42,833 bases of DNA from Betaproteobacteria bacterium UBA2293 (GTDB taxonomy: Bacteria; Pseudomonadota; Gammaproteobacteria; Burkholderiales; Rhodocyclaceae). The translations under genes and the position numbers were made by a program. Positions 10,005 through 19,495 of the stretch are shown here, one piece after another (positions within the stretch are counted from its first letter, which is position 1; each line of letters begins with the position of its first letter). Where the stretch lies: assembly GCA_002345845.1 (NCBI GenBank), contig DDWF01000134.1, positions 1 through 42,833 on the forward strand, given 5' to 3'. Below the pieces are notes generated by a model. It worked only from the letters and a program-made list of their open reading frames with translations. It searched no databases and was not told the DNA's origin.

Positions 10005-10042
10005 TTGGGGGAATCAACAGTGGGTAATTCGGCAGACGCGAA

Positions 10043-10675
10043 TCAGGGGCGCCACTCGACAAAATTCTTCAGGAGTTGCAGGCCGTCGCGGGCGCTCTTT
10101 TCAGGATGGAACTGGACCGCGAAGATATTATCCCGGCCCACTGCACAGGTAAAGGGCAGGCCATAGTCAGTCGTGCCGGTCGTCAGCGCAGGATCGACAT
10201 GCTGCACGCAGTAGCTGTGCACGAAATAGAAGCGTGAACCGTCGGCAATCCCCGACCACAACGCGTGCGGCTTCTGCCAGACCTCGTTCCAGCCCATGTG
10301 CGGCACCTTCAGGCGCTCGCCCTTGGCATCGACCATTTTCGCATCGGGAAAACGCTGAACGACGCCGGGGAAGATAGCGAGACCGGGCACATCGCCTTCC
10401 TCGCTGCGCTCGAACAACATCTGTTCGCCGACGCAGATGCCGAGAAAAGGCTTGGTCTGCGCCGCTTGCAGAACCGCGTCACGCAGGCCGCGGGCATCGA
10501 GTTCACGCATGCAGTCGGGCATCGCCCCCTGGCCGGGAAAAACCACGCGCTCGGCAGCAGCAACAACGGCCGGGTCGGCCGTGACCACGACCGGCGTGTC
10601 ACCAGCGACATGCTCCAGCGCCTTCGACACCGAGCGCAGGTTGCCCATGCCGTAATCAATGACGGCGATGGTCAC
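10043..10675 (-). CDS. hisH: Imidazole glycerol phosphate synthase, glutaminase subunit
   Basis: HisH is the class I glutamine amidotransferase subunit that supplies ammonia to HisF. The 210-residue protein shows [12 protein letters not shown] at the N-terminus, [12 protein letters not shown] for the oxyanion strand, the nucleophile in [13 protein letters not shown] and the His/Glu pair in VQFHPEKS. The ATG overlaps the hisB stop by 4 bases. Confidence 0.98.
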   Translation of the reverse strand: MTIAVIDYGMGNLRSVSKALEHVAGDTPVVVTADPAVVAAAERVVFPGQGAMPDCMRELDARGLRDAVLQAAQTKPFLGICVGEQMLFERSEEGDVPGLAIFPGVVQRFPDAKMVDAKGERLKVPHMGWNEVWQKPHALWSGIADGSRFYFVHSYCVQHVDPALTTGTTDYGLPFTCAVGRDNIFAVQFHPEKSARDGLQLLKNFVEWRP

Positions 10676-11259
10676 AGCGAGCCCTTGGTCGACGGCATGC
10701 AGCCGGCCATGCGCGGATCGGGCGTCACCGCCATGCGCAGGGCGCGACCGAAGGCCTTAAAGATGGTTTCCGCCTGGTGATGGGCGTTCTTGCCGCGCAG
10801 GTTGTCGATGTGCAGCGTCATGCCGGCGTGGTTGACCAGGCCGTGGAAGAATTCGGAGACCAGATCGACGTCGAACTGGCCGATCATCGCCCGCGTGAAT
10901 TCGACATTCAGTTCCAGCCCCGGCCTGCCGGAAAGGTCAATGACGACACGCGACAGCGCCTCGTCCAGCGGCACGTAACTGTGGCCGTAACGGGTCAGTC
11001 CCTTCTTGTCGCCCCAGGCCTTGGCCAGTGCCTGGCCGAAGGTGATACCGATATCCTCGACCGTGTGATGGGCATCGATGTGCAGATCGCCGTTGGCGGT
11101 GACATCAAGGTCGATCAGGCCATGACGGGCGATCTGGTCGAGCATGTGATCGAGGAAGGGAACGCCGGTGGCGAACTTGCCCTGGCCGGTACCGTCGAGA
11201 TCGAGACGCACGGTGATTTGCGTCTCCAGGGTGTTACGGGTGATTTCAGCTTGCCGCAT
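10672..11259 (-). CDS. hisB: Imidazoleglycerol-phosphate dehydratase
   Basis: HisB dehydrates imidazole glycerol phosphate to imidazole acetol phosphate. The product is the 195-residue monofunctional form, without the HisN phosphatase domain of enterics. The manganese-site repeats are visible as [13 protein letters not shown] and [11 protein letters not shown] in the first half and the related histidine clusters [10 protein letters not shown] and GKNAHHQAE in the second. ATG 11257-11259 was chosen because [13 protein letters not shown] is the normal family start; the extension to 11304 is unsupported. It is the first gene of the minus-strand block. Its promoter must lie in the 75-base gap to divergent hisC; a possible -10 (TATCAT, about 11295-11300) is present. 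Confidence 0.96.
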   Translation of the reverse strand: MRQAEITRNTLETQITVRLDLDGTGQGKFATGVPFLDHMLDQIARHGLIDLDVTANGDLHIDAHHTVEDIGITFGQALAKAWGDKKGLTRYGHSYVPLDEALSRVVIDLSGRPGLELNVEFTRAMIGQFDVDLVSEFFHGLVNHAGMTLHIDNLRGKNAHHQAETIFKAFGRALRMAVTPDPRMAGCMPSTKGSL

Positions 11260-11334
11260 GGCGAAAGGCTTCGAAAACGTTGAATCGGAGGGGCATGATA
11301 CCATTTTGACTTCAATTCAAACCCGCAAAATCCC

Positions 11335-12405
11335 ATGAGCCGCTTCTGGAGCCAGGTCGTCCGCGATCTCACCCCCTACGTGCCGGGCGAGCAGCCCAAG
11401 ATCGCCAATCTGATCAAGCTCAACACCAACGAGCACCCCTGCCCGCCTTCACCGAAAGTCGTCGCCGCGATCCGCGGCGAACTGGGTGATGATGGCGCCC
11501 GCCTGCGTCTCTACCCGGACCCGAACGCCGATCTGCTGAAGACAGCCATCGCCAACTGCTACGGTGTCACGCCGCACCAGGTTTTCGTCGGCAACGGCTC
11601 GGACGAGGTTCTGGCGCATATCTTCATGGCGCTGTTGAAACACGGGCAACCGATCCTGTTCCCGGACATCACCTACAGCTTCTACCCGGTCTATTGCGGT
11701 CTCTATGGCGTCGCTCATCGCACCGTGCCGCTCGCCGACGATTTCTCGATCAACCCCGTGGATTACTGCAACCAAGCCAATGGCGGCATCATCATCGCCA
11801 ACCCGAATGCGCCGACCGGCCGCCTGCTGCCGCTGGCGGCCATCGAGCAGATCGCCCAGGCCAACCCCGACTCGGTCGTCGTCATTGATGAAGCCTACAT
11901 TGACTTCGGTGGCGAATCGGCCATTCCGCTGACCGCCCGCCACGACAATCTGCTGGTCGTGCACACGCTATCCAAATCGCGTTCGCTGGCCGGCCTGCGT
12001 ATCGGTTACGCGATCGGCCACCCGGATCTGATAGAAGCCCTGGAGCGGGTCAAGAACAGTTTCAATTCCTATCCACTTGACCGCCTGGCCATCGTCGGTG
12101 CCGTCGCCGCCATAGAGGATCAGGAATATTTCGCGAAATGCTGCCAAGAGGTCGTCACCACCCGCGAGCAACTGATTGCAGAACTGGCTGCTCTAGGCTT
12201 TGCGGTACTGCCCTCGGCCGCCAACTTCATCTTCGCCCGCCACCCGCAACACGATGCGGCGGAACTGGCCAAGGCATTGCGCGAACGCAACATCATCGTC
12301 CGCCACTTCAAACTGCCACGTATCGACCAGTTCCTGCGCATCACGATAGGCAGCCGTACGGATTGTGCAATATTGACAGACGCGCTCACTGGCATTCTCT
12401 CCTGA
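11335..12405 (+). CDS. hisC: Histidinol-phosphate aminotransferase
   Basis: HisC transfers an amino group from glutamate to imidazole acetol phosphate and uses PLP. The 356-residue fold-type I aminotransferase shows [56 protein letters not shown] and the PLP lysine in [16 protein letters not shown]. It is transcribed away from hisB, although in related genomes hisC usually lies between hisD and hisB on the same strand. The inversion separates hisGD from hisBHAFIE. It is followed after 116 bases by the PrsT-like gene. Confidence 0.97.
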   Translation: MSRFWSQVVRDLTPYVPGEQPKIANLIKLNTNEHPCPPSPKVVAAIRGELGDDGARLRLYPDPNADLLKTAIANCYGVTPHQVFVGNGSDEVLAHIFMALLKHGQPILFPDITYSFYPVYCGLYGVAHRTVPLADDFSINPVDYCNQANGGIIIANPNAPTGRLLPLAAIEQIAQANPDSVVVIDEAYIDFGGESAIPLTARHDNLLVVHTLSKSRSLAGLRIGYAIGHPDLIEALERVKNSFNSYPLDRLAIVGAVAAIEDQEYFAKCCQEVVTTREQLIAELAALGFAVLPSAANFIFARHPQHDAAELAKALRERNIIVRHFKLPRIDQFLRITIGSRTDCAILTDALTGILS

Positions 12406-12521
12406 CCTGAGAAGCGGTCCCAGGGGCACCTCAGATCGAAAGCAGACACCTTCCGTGTATAGCCGGCCGGTCGGCTGATACTATTGTCATCCGCCATTCC
12501 CGACCACAAAGCACGTCAACC

Positions 12522-15317
12522 ATGCGCCTACTGACCAAGATTCTGTTGATCGCCAGCATGGCAGTCGCATCATTGCCTGCCCTGCCGGCCGACTCCAAAG
12601 CATCGAAATATTATGAAGACGCCCTTTTGCGCTATGAGCGCAAGGACCTGGCCGGGGCGATCGTCCAACTCAAGAACGCGATCCAGGTCGACCAGAAAAT
12701 GCTGGCGGCGCACATGTTATTGGGTAAAGCGCTGCTTGCCTCTGGTGACCCAATAGGCGCGGAAGTCGAATTCGAGGAATCGCTGCGCCAAGGTGCGAGT
12801 CGTGCAGAGGCACTTCCTCTGTTGGGTCAGGCCTATCTGCTGCAAGGCAAGTACGATGCACTACTCGAGCGCGTAACCCCCGGCGGCCTACCACTTCCCC
12901 AGCAAGTCGATGTGCTGGTGCTTCGCGCCAACGCCGAGGCTGAGAAGACAAGCATCTTCGCGGCGCTAAAAACGCTTGACGAGGCTCTGTTGCTTGACCC
13001 GCGTTCCGTTTCTGTTCGCCTGGCCCAGGCAACCCTCAACATGCGCAAGGGCGATCTGGCGCTGGCCAACAAACTCACGGACGAGGCCCTGTTACTGGCG
13101 CCGACCAATGGCCCTGCGTGGAACATGCGCGGGTCGCTGCAACAGTCGGCAGGTGATCTGCAAGGCGCCCTGGCATCCTATACCAAAGCAGCGACGCAGA
13201 ATCCGAACTATCCGGATCCCCGATTGGCGCGTGCCGGTCTGCTCATCGAACTCGGTCGCGTCGATGAGGCCGACCGCGAACTGACCGCAATCAGGAAGAT
13301 CGCGCCACTCGAACCGCGTGGCTCCTATATGCGCGCCCTGGTTGCGACAAGGCGCGGCGACGAGGCCACAGCCAAAGCCGCCCTTGAAGAAGTGACACGC
13401 CTGCTCGACCCGATTCCCACCGCCATTCTGGCAAACAACAAGCAGATGTTGTTGCTCAACGCCATGGCGCACTACGACTTGGGCAACAAGGAAAAGTCAT
13501 CCAGCAAACTCAGCGTCTTCATGCGCCGCTACCCGGGAGACGCATCTGGAACGAAGTTGCTCGCCAGACAATATCTGGATGCTGGCAATCATGCCGGGGC
13601 CATATTGCTGCTCGAACCGCTCAGGCGTAATTCGCCGAACGACGCACGCGTTCTCTCGCTACTGGGTATCGCACACATGCAGGGCGGCAACTACCGAGCC
13701 GCTAGTGAATTTTTGGACCAGGCGGCGCAAAACTCGGGGGGGGCCACCGACATTCTTACCGATTTCGGCATCAGCCTGGCCAACAGCGGCAAGAGCGACC
13801 AAGCGATTGAGCAGTTGCGCAGGGCGTGGGCCAAGGACCAAAAGCAGACGAGAACCGGCCTGATTCTCGGCATGCTCTACTTGCGCGCCAGCCAGCCGAA
13901 GAAGGCGCTCGAAGTCATCGAGATCATGGCCAAGAATGAGCCAGCCAATGCAGCCGTGCTGAACATGCGCGGCGTCGCTCTGGTTGCCGCAGGTGACCGC
14001 GTGGGCGGACGCCAGGCTTACGAACAGGTGTTGGCAAAAAATCCCGGCCATCAGGGAGCCACACTGAATCTGAGTGCGCTCGACATGGCCGAGGGCAAGG
14101 CCGACAGTGCGCGCCAGCGACTGCTGGGCTTGTTGAAGACGGATGAAAAGAACGTCGATGCGATGATGGAGATGGCATCGCTCGAAGAAAAAGCGAATCG
14201 CTTCGAGGAAGCGGCCCGTTGGCTGGACAGGGCTCGCGTCCAGCCAACTGCCGCAGTTTCGGCAGGAACCCGGCTGGCCGAATTGCACCTGCGGACAGCT
14301 GCGATTGACAAGGCCTTGACTGTCGCCAGGGAGGTTCTGCTCAGGGCCCCAGACAACCTCACCGCACTGGGCCTCGTTGTACGGGCGCAGTTGGCCAAAG
14401 GTGACAACAAGTCCGCCGTGCAAACCCTGACGGATATGGCGCGCTACGCAAATTACGATCCGCTGGCCCAATTCGAGGTGGCCCGCCTGCAACTGGCAGC
14501 GGGCAACCCCTCCGGCGCCAACTACAGCCTCGAGAAGGCACTCAGCACTCAACCCGACTTTCTCCCGGCACTGATCCTCCGTACCGAAATCGAGATTCGT
14601 CAGCGCGACTTCGCCAAGGCCGACCAGCACATCAAGAAAATCGGCGAAAACCCCAAAAACGGAGCCATTGCCTGGCGCCTCCAAGGCGACCTGGCGATGG
14701 CAAGAGGACAGCAAGCGGTGGCCTTGACCGCATACGAAAACGCCCTCAAGAAGGATGACAGCGCCGATATGGCGCTACGGCTGTTCCGCGCCCATGGCGC
14801 GGCAGGGGATTTGAAGAAGGGTGTGGAATTTCTCGACAAATGGCTGACGAGGCATCCCGACACACCCTCGGCTCTACGAGCCATCGGCGATGCGAAATTA
14901 CAACAGGGCAATCTTGCTGGCGCCCGGGTTGCCTACGAGAAACTTCTCAAGCTGCAACCGGACAACGCTCTGGCCTGGAACAATCTGGCGCACGCCGCTT
15001 TCGCCCAGAATGACAAAGCTGCAACCGGTTTCGCCGAGCGGGCCTATGCATTGCGTCCCAACGATCCAGTGGTCATCGACACCCTCGGCTGGCTGTTGTT
15101 CCGCCAGGGACAGACCGATCGCGGTCTATCCCTGCTTCGTGACGCCCGCCTGCGGGATTCAGGCAACGCGGAAATCCGCTACCATCTTGCCGCAGCGTTG
15201 GCCAAGAGCGGTCGGACAAGCGAAGCGCGTGAAGAAGTCGCCCAGGCATTGAAGATGGGCACTGGGTTCGCAGGAATTGACGATGCCCGCAAGCTCCAGA
15301 GCGAACTGGGCAAATAA
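12522..15317 (+). CDS. prsT: PEP-CTERM system TPR-repeat protein (PrsT-like)
   Basis: This 931-residue exported protein consists almost entirely of tetratricopeptide repeats, roughly 20 or more units. It opens with a signal peptide (about 1-22, ending near LPALPA), followed by KASKYYEDALLRYERKDLAG, which closely resembles the start of the PrsT family. PrsT proteins accompany the exosortase XrtA/PEP-CTERM sorting and exopolysaccharide system in Gram-negative biofilm formers. Some members are annotated as lipoproteins; here no Cys lies near the signal peptide end, so simple periplasmic export is more likely. No exosortase or EPS gene is in the window. The next gene encodes a PEP-CTERM protein, which supports the assignment. 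The 116-base upstream gap has no clear sigma-54 motif. Confidence 0.85.
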   Translation: MRLLTKILLIASMAVASLPALPADSKASKYYEDALLRYERKDLAGAIVQLKNAIQVDQKMLAAHMLLGKALLASGDPIGAEVEFEESLRQGASRAEALPLLGQAYLLQGKYDALLERVTPGGLPLPQQVDVLVLRANAEAEKTSIFAALKTLDEALLLDPRSVSVRLAQATLNMRKGDLALANKLTDEALLLAPTNGPAWNMRGSLQQSAGDLQGALASYTKAATQNPNYPDPRLARAGLLIELGRVDEADRELTAIRKIAPLEPRGSYMRALVATRRGDEATAKAALEEVTRLLDPIPTAILANNKQMLLLNAMAHYDLGNKEKSSSKLSVFMRRYPGDASGTKLLARQYLDAGNHAGAILLLEPLRRNSPNDARVLSLLGIAHMQGGNYRAASEFLDQAAQNSGGATDILTDFGISLANSGKSDQAIEQLRRAWAKDQKQTRTGLILGMLYLRASQPKKALEVIEIMAKNEPANAAVLNMRGVALVAAGDRVGGRQAYEQVLAKNPGHQGATLNLSALDMAEGKADSARQRLLGLLKTDEKNVDAMMEMASLEEKANRFEEAARWLDRARVQPTAAVSAGTRLAELHLRTAAIDKALTVAREVLLRAPDNLTALGLVVRAQLAKGDNKSAVQTLTDMARYANYDPLAQFEVARLQLAAGNPSGANYSLEKALSTQPDFLPALILRTEIEIRQRDFAKADQHIKKIGENPKNGAIAWRLQGDLAMARGQQAVALTAYENALKKDDSADMALRLFRAHGAAGDLKKGVEFLDKWLTRHPDTPSALRAIGDAKLQQGNLAGARVAYEKLLKLQPDNALAWNNLAHAAFAQNDKAATGFAERAYALRPNDPVVIDTLGWLLFRQGQTDRGLSLLRDARLRDSGNAEIRYHLAAALAKSGRTSEAREEVAQALKMGTGFAGIDDARKLQSELGK

Positions 15318-15482
15318 CGGGATTGACGAAAATGGCAAGGGGCCGCCAACTTCCGGAAACGTCATTGGAATCGCCGTGGCGCGAGGTGCACCACCATCAG
15401 GCTCACCACCGAACTGTCGGCAATTTTTACACATAACATAGGCACAGTTGACGTTTTTGTTATTAATCAACAACTTGTTTTT

Positions 15483-15498
15483 TGGCACAATAAGTGCT
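15483..15498 (+). promoter_or_regulatory. Sigma-54 (-24/-12) promoter of the PEP-CTERM protein gene
   Basis: TGGCACAATAAGTGCT has a perfect -24 half (TGGCAC) and the -12 GC at exact spacing (GG 15484-15485, GC 15496-15497). Transcription would start near 15509, giving a leader of about 93 bases before ATG 15602. The preceding 60 bases are unusually AT-rich for this chromosome, as expected for an activator-binding or bending region. PEP-CTERM genes are known to be controlled by the PrsK/PrsR two-component system with RpoN in floc-forming betaproteobacteria. Confidence 0.75.
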
Positions 15499-15601
15499 TT
15501 TGTCAAAGCGACAAGTCGTCTTTGGCCTGATTCACGAACCCCGGGCTTTTATTGAAAGTGTTTTCAGCACGGCCAAGATGATGCTTACCTGGAGTCGCAT
15601 A

Positions 15602-16297
15602 ATGAACTTGAAATCGCTGCGCAAGCTGATTGCCGTCGGACTGTTTGCCCTCACCGGACAAACCTGGGCGACGGTGTCGCTGCCTGAGCACACAAACGCC
15701 CTGTGGCAAGACATTTCCAGCATCGCCTGGAGCACGGACAATGGTGCCACGTGGGGAAATTCGGACCTGTCCGTCGGACAATCCGTCGAATTCAAATTCA
15801 CCATGCACAAGACAAATGATGGCCGGCATTACGGCGATTTCATCAAGGCATGGGTCGATTTCGACGGCAACGGGCAATTTGCCAACTCGGAGGCGCTGCT
15901 CTTCGGCTATAACATTGTCAACGCCAACCCTGTCATCAACGATGGGCCAGGCACTCCCGTCAATCAGTCCTTCAGCTTCGTCAGCGGCCCGATCACGCTG
16001 ACATCGGCAATGGTTGGCGAACACTATCTGCTGGCACGCGTGACCTGCTCCGAGTCATTGCTTCTCACTGCTGGCGTCAATGGTGGCTGGGAGAACCAAT
16101 GGGCCACGACCTACACCGAGAACGATAACGACTGGTACAACAAGAATTTTTCGCCGGTTCTCGCTTATTACCAGGGCCAAGCGAAATTGATAGAACTGAC
16201 CGTCACCAATAATGTCCCCGAGCCGGGCACTCTGGCACTACTCGCCGTAGCGATGCTGGGCATGGGACTGAAGCGGAAACAGGAAAAGCGCGGCTGA
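15602..16297 (+). CDS. Secreted PEP-CTERM sorting-domain protein with GEVED-like domain
   Basis: This 231-residue protein has a signal peptide (about 1-22, ending near GQTWA), a beta-rich body containing AWVDFDGNGQF, typical of GEVED-type extracellular domains, and a C-terminal sorting tail. The tail has VPEPGT, a hydrophobic stretch (LALLAVAMLGMGL) and basic residues (KRKQEKRG), which is the exosortase recognition signal. The protein is expected to be exported, processed by an exosortase such as XrtA (not in the window) and released into the extracellular matrix. The start at 15602 is supported by GGAG 15591-15594. Transcription is probably from the sigma-54 promoter at 15483 and ends at the hairpin at 16334. 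Its specific function is unknown. Confidence 0.88.
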   Translation: MNLKSLRKLIAVGLFALTGQTWATVSLPEHTNALWQDISSIAWSTDNGATWGNSDLSVGQSVEFKFTMHKTNDGRHYGDFIKAWVDFDGNGQFANSEALLFGYNIVNANPVINDGPGTPVNQSFSFVSGPITLTSAMVGEHYLLARVTCSESLLLTAGVNGGWENQWATTYTENDNDWYNKNFSPVLAYYQGQAKLIELTVTNNVPEPGTLALLAVAMLGMGLKRKQEKRG

Positions 16298-16333
16298 TTG
16301 CAGATCACCCGACGAACAAAGCCAGAATTCTAG

Positions 16334-16364
16334 AAATCGCCGGGAGCTCCCCGGCGATTTTTTT
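16334..16364 (+). terminator. Rho-independent terminator after the PEP-CTERM gene
   Basis: An 11-bp perfect stem (AAATCGCCGGG / CCCGGCGATTT) with a 5-base loop is followed by a run of seven T (16358-16364). It lies 36 bases after the PEP-CTERM stop. The opposite strand has only three T after the stem, so it mainly serves the plus strand. Confidence 0.92.
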
Positions 16365-16373
16365 CTGCTTTCC

Positions 16374-16892
16374 TCATGCCAGCCCAAGTAGTCCAATCAG
16401 CGCCCCGCAGCCGATGAAAAGCAAGGGATGTAGCTGACTGCGCAGGCTGAGCACGGCCGTCGCCAGCAACAGTAGCCAGCCCACAAGCTGCAACCCCGCC
16501 GCCTGCGCAATCAGCGTCGCCCCGGAAAACACCAGGCCGACCGCCAGCGGCGCCACGCCCAGGCTGATTGATTTTTGCCAGCGCTTGCCGGCGAAGCTCT
16601 CCCAGCGATCAATCAACAGATAGATCAGCACGCTCATCGGCAAACACATGGCCAACGTTGCCGCCAGCGCCCCGGCCAGGCCGGCGACCTTCCAGCCGAT
16701 CAACGTGACGACCAGCACGTTCGGCCCCGGCGCCGCCTGGGCAATGGCGTAGAGATGTGTGAAGGTGGTGTCGTCAAGCCAGCCGTGCTGGACGACGACA
16801 ACGCGGTACATCTCCGGCAACAGTGCCGTCGCGCCGCCAAAGGCGACGAAGGAGAGAATCACGAATTCGACGAACAGCGCCAGAACGATCAT
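16374..16892 (-). CDS. Short-chain chromate transporter subunit (C-terminal-type partner)
   Basis: This 172-residue membrane protein has one ChrA-type domain. Signatures are LSFVAFGGATALLPEM near the N-terminus, IAQAAPGPNVLVVTLIGWKV, which is the ChrA PGP loop, and hydrophobic spans through to the C-terminus (GCGALIGLLGLA). Short-chain CHR proteins work as pairs of about 190 residues and export chromate in some organisms; natural substrates are often unknown. The start ATG 16890-16892 overlaps the stop of the upstream partner by 4 bases. The longer open frame to 17123 is the partner gene read out of frame. Confidence 0.9.
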   Translation of the reverse strand: MIVLALFVEFVILSFVAFGGATALLPEMYRVVVVQHGWLDDTTFTHLYAIAQAAPGPNVLVVTLIGWKVAGLAGALAATLAMCLPMSVLIYLLIDRWESFAGKRWQKSISLGVAPLAVGLVFSGATLIAQAAGLQLVGWLLLLATAVLSLRSQLHPLLFIGCGALIGLLGLA

Positions 16893-17455
16893 GCTCGCCG
16901 CCCCAGCCGCCACCAGGCGACACCTCCCGACAGCAGCAGGCCACCGAGCATCACCCAGAGCATTGGCCAGCGCAGAGCGGCGATGGCGATGACGACCAGC
17001 ACTGTGAACGGCAGAAAGAACGCCTTGTCGCGCAGCGCACTGCCCATGCGCCACGCCATTCCGAACAACAGTCCGGCACCGGCTGCGGCAATACCGCGCA
17101 GCATCGACTGCACCACTGGCCATTCGCCGTAACGGTCGTAAAGAAGCGCCAAGAGCAGAACAACGACCAATGGTCCGGCGAGCAGCCCGAGCGGTGCAAC
17201 AATGGCGCCAGCCAGCCCACCATGGCGCTTGCCAACGAGTACCGCCAGGTTGACCACGTTCGGCCCGGGGAGGAACTGGCAGAGGCCGAGTTGGCTATTG
17301 AATTCCTCCGCCGTCATCCAGCGCCGCTGGTCGACCAGCATTCGGCGGGCAAACGGCAGCACGCCACCGAATCCGGACAGGCCGACCGACGAAAAACCGA
17401 GAAAAAGCGCCCGGAGGTCCGGGCGCAAAGGATTCTCAGATTTTTCCACGGTCAA
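16889..17455 (-). CDS. Short-chain chromate transporter subunit (N-terminal-type partner)
   Basis: This 188-residue membrane protein is the other half of a CHR pair. It shows LFLGFSSVGLSGFGGVLPFA, QFLPGPNVVNLAVLVGKRHG and several spans. The pair together equals one full-length ChrA. It begins 19 bases after the hisD stop on the same strand with no visible terminator, so readthrough from hisGD is possible. It sits at the junction where hisC would be expected, in line with a rearrangement here. Confidence 0.9.
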   Translation of the reverse strand: MTVEKSENPLRPDLRALFLGFSSVGLSGFGGVLPFARRMLVDQRRWMTAEEFNSQLGLCQFLPGPNVVNLAVLVGKRHGGLAGAIVAPLGLLAGPLVVVLLLALLYDRYGEWPVVQSMLRGIAAAGAGLLFGMAWRMGSALRDKAFFLPFTVLVVIAIAALRWPMLWVMLGGLLLSGGVAWWRLGRRA

Positions 17456-17474
17456 CCGCAGAAATGCCGAAAAA

Positions 17475-18776
17475 TCAGTCTTCGAGCCGGAACTCGGCCG
17501 ACTTCGCGTGCGCCGGCAGGCCTTCGCCGTGCGCCAGCGTCGACGCGATGCGTCCGAGCGTCTGCGCCCCTGCCTTCGAGACCTTGATCAGACTGGTCCG
17601 CTTCTGGAAGTCGTAGACCCCCAGCGGAGAGGAGAAACGCGCCGAGCCGGAGGTAGGCAGCACGTGGTTCGGGCCGGCGCAATAGTCGCCGAGCGACTCG
17701 GAGGTGTAGTGACCGATGAAGATGGCACCGGCGTGGTGAATCTTCGCCACCCACGGATCGGGGTTGTCGAGCGCCAGCTCGAGGTGCTCCGGCGCGACGC
17801 GGTTGGCGATGGCCACCGCTTCGTCCATGTCGCGCACCAGAATGAAGGCACCACGATCGGTCAGCGAGGTGCGGATCACCTCCTGACGTGCCATTGTCGG
17901 CAGCAATTTCTCAATGCTCGCCTGGACCTTGTCGATGAAGGTGGCGTCGGTACAGATCAAGATGGACTGCGCCAGTTCGTCGTGCTCGGCCTGCGAAAAG
18001 AGGTCCATCGCCACCCAGTCCGGGTTGCCGGATCCATCCGACACGACGAGGATTTCCGACGGCCCGGCGACCATGTCGATGCCGACAATGCCGAACACCC
18101 GGCGCTTGGCGGTGGCGACATAGGCGTTACCGGGGCCGACGACCTTGTCCACCTGTGGCACGGTCTCGGTGCCGTAGGCCAGCGCACCAACGGCCTGGGC
18201 TCCACCGATGGTGAATACGCGATCGACACCGGCCAGACAGGCCGCCGCCAGCACCAGCTGGTTATGCTCGCCACCCGGCGTCGGCACGACCATGATCAAA
18301 TCCTTGACGCCGGCCACCTTGGCGGGAATGGCGTTCATCAGTACCGACGACGGATAGGCTGCCTTGCCACCCGGCACATAGAGGCCGACACGGTCGAGCG
18401 GCGTGATCATCTGGCCAAGCATGGTGCCGTCGGCTTCGGTGTACGACCAGCCTTCCAGCTTCTGCCGCTCGTGGTAGGCACGAATACGCGCGGCTGCGGC
18501 TTCCAGTGCGATGCGGCGCTCGGCGGGCAGTCCATCAAGCGCAGCCTGCAACTCTGCCTTGCTGAGTTCGAGATCGGCCATCGCGCCAACCGTCAGACGA
18601 TCGAACTTGTTGGTGTATTCGACGACCGCTGCATCCCCGCGCCTTTTCACATCAGCCAGGATATCGGTCACCGTCCGCTCGATGTGCTCGTCCGCAGCCG
18701 CCTCAAAGGCCAACAGTTCCTTCAGCTTCGCCGAAAAATCGGCATCGGTCGTCGCAAGGCGCTTGATCGCGGGCAT
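17475..18776 (-). CDS. hisD: Histidinol dehydrogenase
   Basis: HisD oxidises histidinol to histidine in two NAD-dependent steps using a catalytic zinc. The 433-residue protein shows [47 protein letters not shown], the zinc/active-site [23 protein letters not shown] and the C-terminal [16 protein letters not shown]. The length is typical. It starts 5 bases after the hisG stop. The antisense strand also carries a long open frame, as expected from high GC third positions, and was not called. Confidence 0.98.
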   Translation of the reverse strand: MPAIKRLATTDADFSAKLKELLAFEAAADEHIERTVTDILADVKRRGDAAVVEYTNKFDRLTVGAMADLELSKAELQAALDGLPAERRIALEAAAARIRAYHERQKLEGWSYTEADGTMLGQMITPLDRVGLYVPGGKAAYPSSVLMNAIPAKVAGVKDLIMVVPTPGGEHNQLVLAAACLAGVDRVFTIGGAQAVGALAYGTETVPQVDKVVGPGNAYVATAKRRVFGIVGIDMVAGPSEILVVSDGSGNPDWVAMDLFSQAEHDELAQSILICTDATFIDKVQASIEKLLPTMARQEVIRTSLTDRGAFILVRDMDEAVAIANRVAPEHLELALDNPDPWVAKIHHAGAIFIGHYTSESLGDYCAGPNHVLPTSGSARFSSPLGVYDFQKRTSLIKVSKAGAQTLGRIASTLAHGEGLPAHAKSAEFRLED

Positions 18777-18781
18777 GGTGC

Positions 18782-19426
18782 TTATTTCTCCACTGCCTGG
18801 GTAAAGGCGTCGATGATCGGTTGCAGGGTTTCGCGCTTGACCTTCAGCGCTGCCTGGTTGACCACCAGGCGCGACGATATGTCCATGATGTGTTCGCAGG
18901 CGACCAGCTTGTTGGCCTTCAGCGTGCCACCGGTGGACACCAGATCGACAATGGCATCGGCCAGGCCGGCCAGCGGCGCCAGTTCCATCGAGCCATAAAG
19001 CTTGATCAGGTCCACGTGCACACCCTTGCTGGCGAAATGTTCACGTGCCGTCTTGATGTACTTGGAAGCAACTTTCAAGCGGTTACCCTGGCGCACGGCA
19101 CGGGCGTAGTCGAACCCCTCCGGCACGGCGACCATCATCCGGCACTTGGCAATCTTCAGGTCAAGCGGCGAGTACAGCCCTTCGCCACCGTGCTCGATCA
19201 GCACGTCCTTGCCGGCCACGCCGAGATCGGCGGCGCCATACTGGACATAAGTCGGCACATCGGTAGCGCGGACGATGACGACGCGCACTTCCGGGCGATT
19301 GGTCTCGATGATCAGCTTGCGCGATGTTTCCGGATTCTCGCTCGGCACGATACCGGCGGCAGCAAGCAGCGGCAGAGTTTCATCGAAGATGCGGCCCTTG
19401 GAAAGGGCGATGGTGATACCGGTCAC
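18782..19426 (-). CDS. hisG: ATP phosphoribosyltransferase, short form
   Basis: HisG couples ATP and PRPP to phosphoribosyl-ATP, the committed and feedback-regulated step of histidine synthesis. The 214-residue product is the short form lacking the C-terminal regulatory domain and would need HisZ, which is not in the window. Motifs are [57 protein letters not shown] and the PRPP loop [18 protein letters not shown] 19424-19426 is the likely start since [11 protein letters not shown] follows directly; the extension to 19495 runs through hairpin sequence. TTAAAA about 28 bases upstream may be its -10. Confidence 0.95.
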   Translation of the reverse strand: MTGITIALSKGRIFDETLPLLAAAGIVPSENPETSRKLIIETNRPEVRVVIVRATDVPTYVQYGAADLGVAGKDVLIEHGGEGLYSPLDLKIAKCRMMVAVPEGFDYARAVRQGNRLKVASKYIKTAREHFASKGVHVDLIKLYGSMELAPLAGLADAIVDLVSTGGTLKANKLVACEHIMDISSRLVVNQAALKVKRETLQPIIDAFTQAVEK

Positions 19427-19464
19427 GGGCAGTCTCGCGGGCAAAAAAGCGATTTTAACGCAAA

Positions 19465-19487
19465 GGGGCCGCAGTCTTCGCGGCCCC
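19465..19487 (-). terminator. Second hairpin between the cold-shock gene and hisG
   Basis: An 8-bp perfect stem (GGGGCCGC / GCGGCCCC) with a 7-base loop is flanked by short A/T runs. Read on the minus strand it is followed by TTTGCG, only three T. It may back up the terminator at 19496 or lie in the hisG promoter region. It is weaker evidence than its neighbour. Confidence 0.5.
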
Positions 19488-19495
19488 AAAAGCAA

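Noticed and set aside
17202..18998. A long open frame (nearly 600 codons) on the plus strand across hisD
   Set aside because: It is antisense to the well-conserved hisD/chromate transporter genes and reflects high-GC third positions. The translation is low-complexity Arg/His/Gly-rich with no family signature.
19427..19495. Possible histidine attenuator before hisG
   Set aside because: A hairpin is present, but no leader peptide with a run of His codons could be found.
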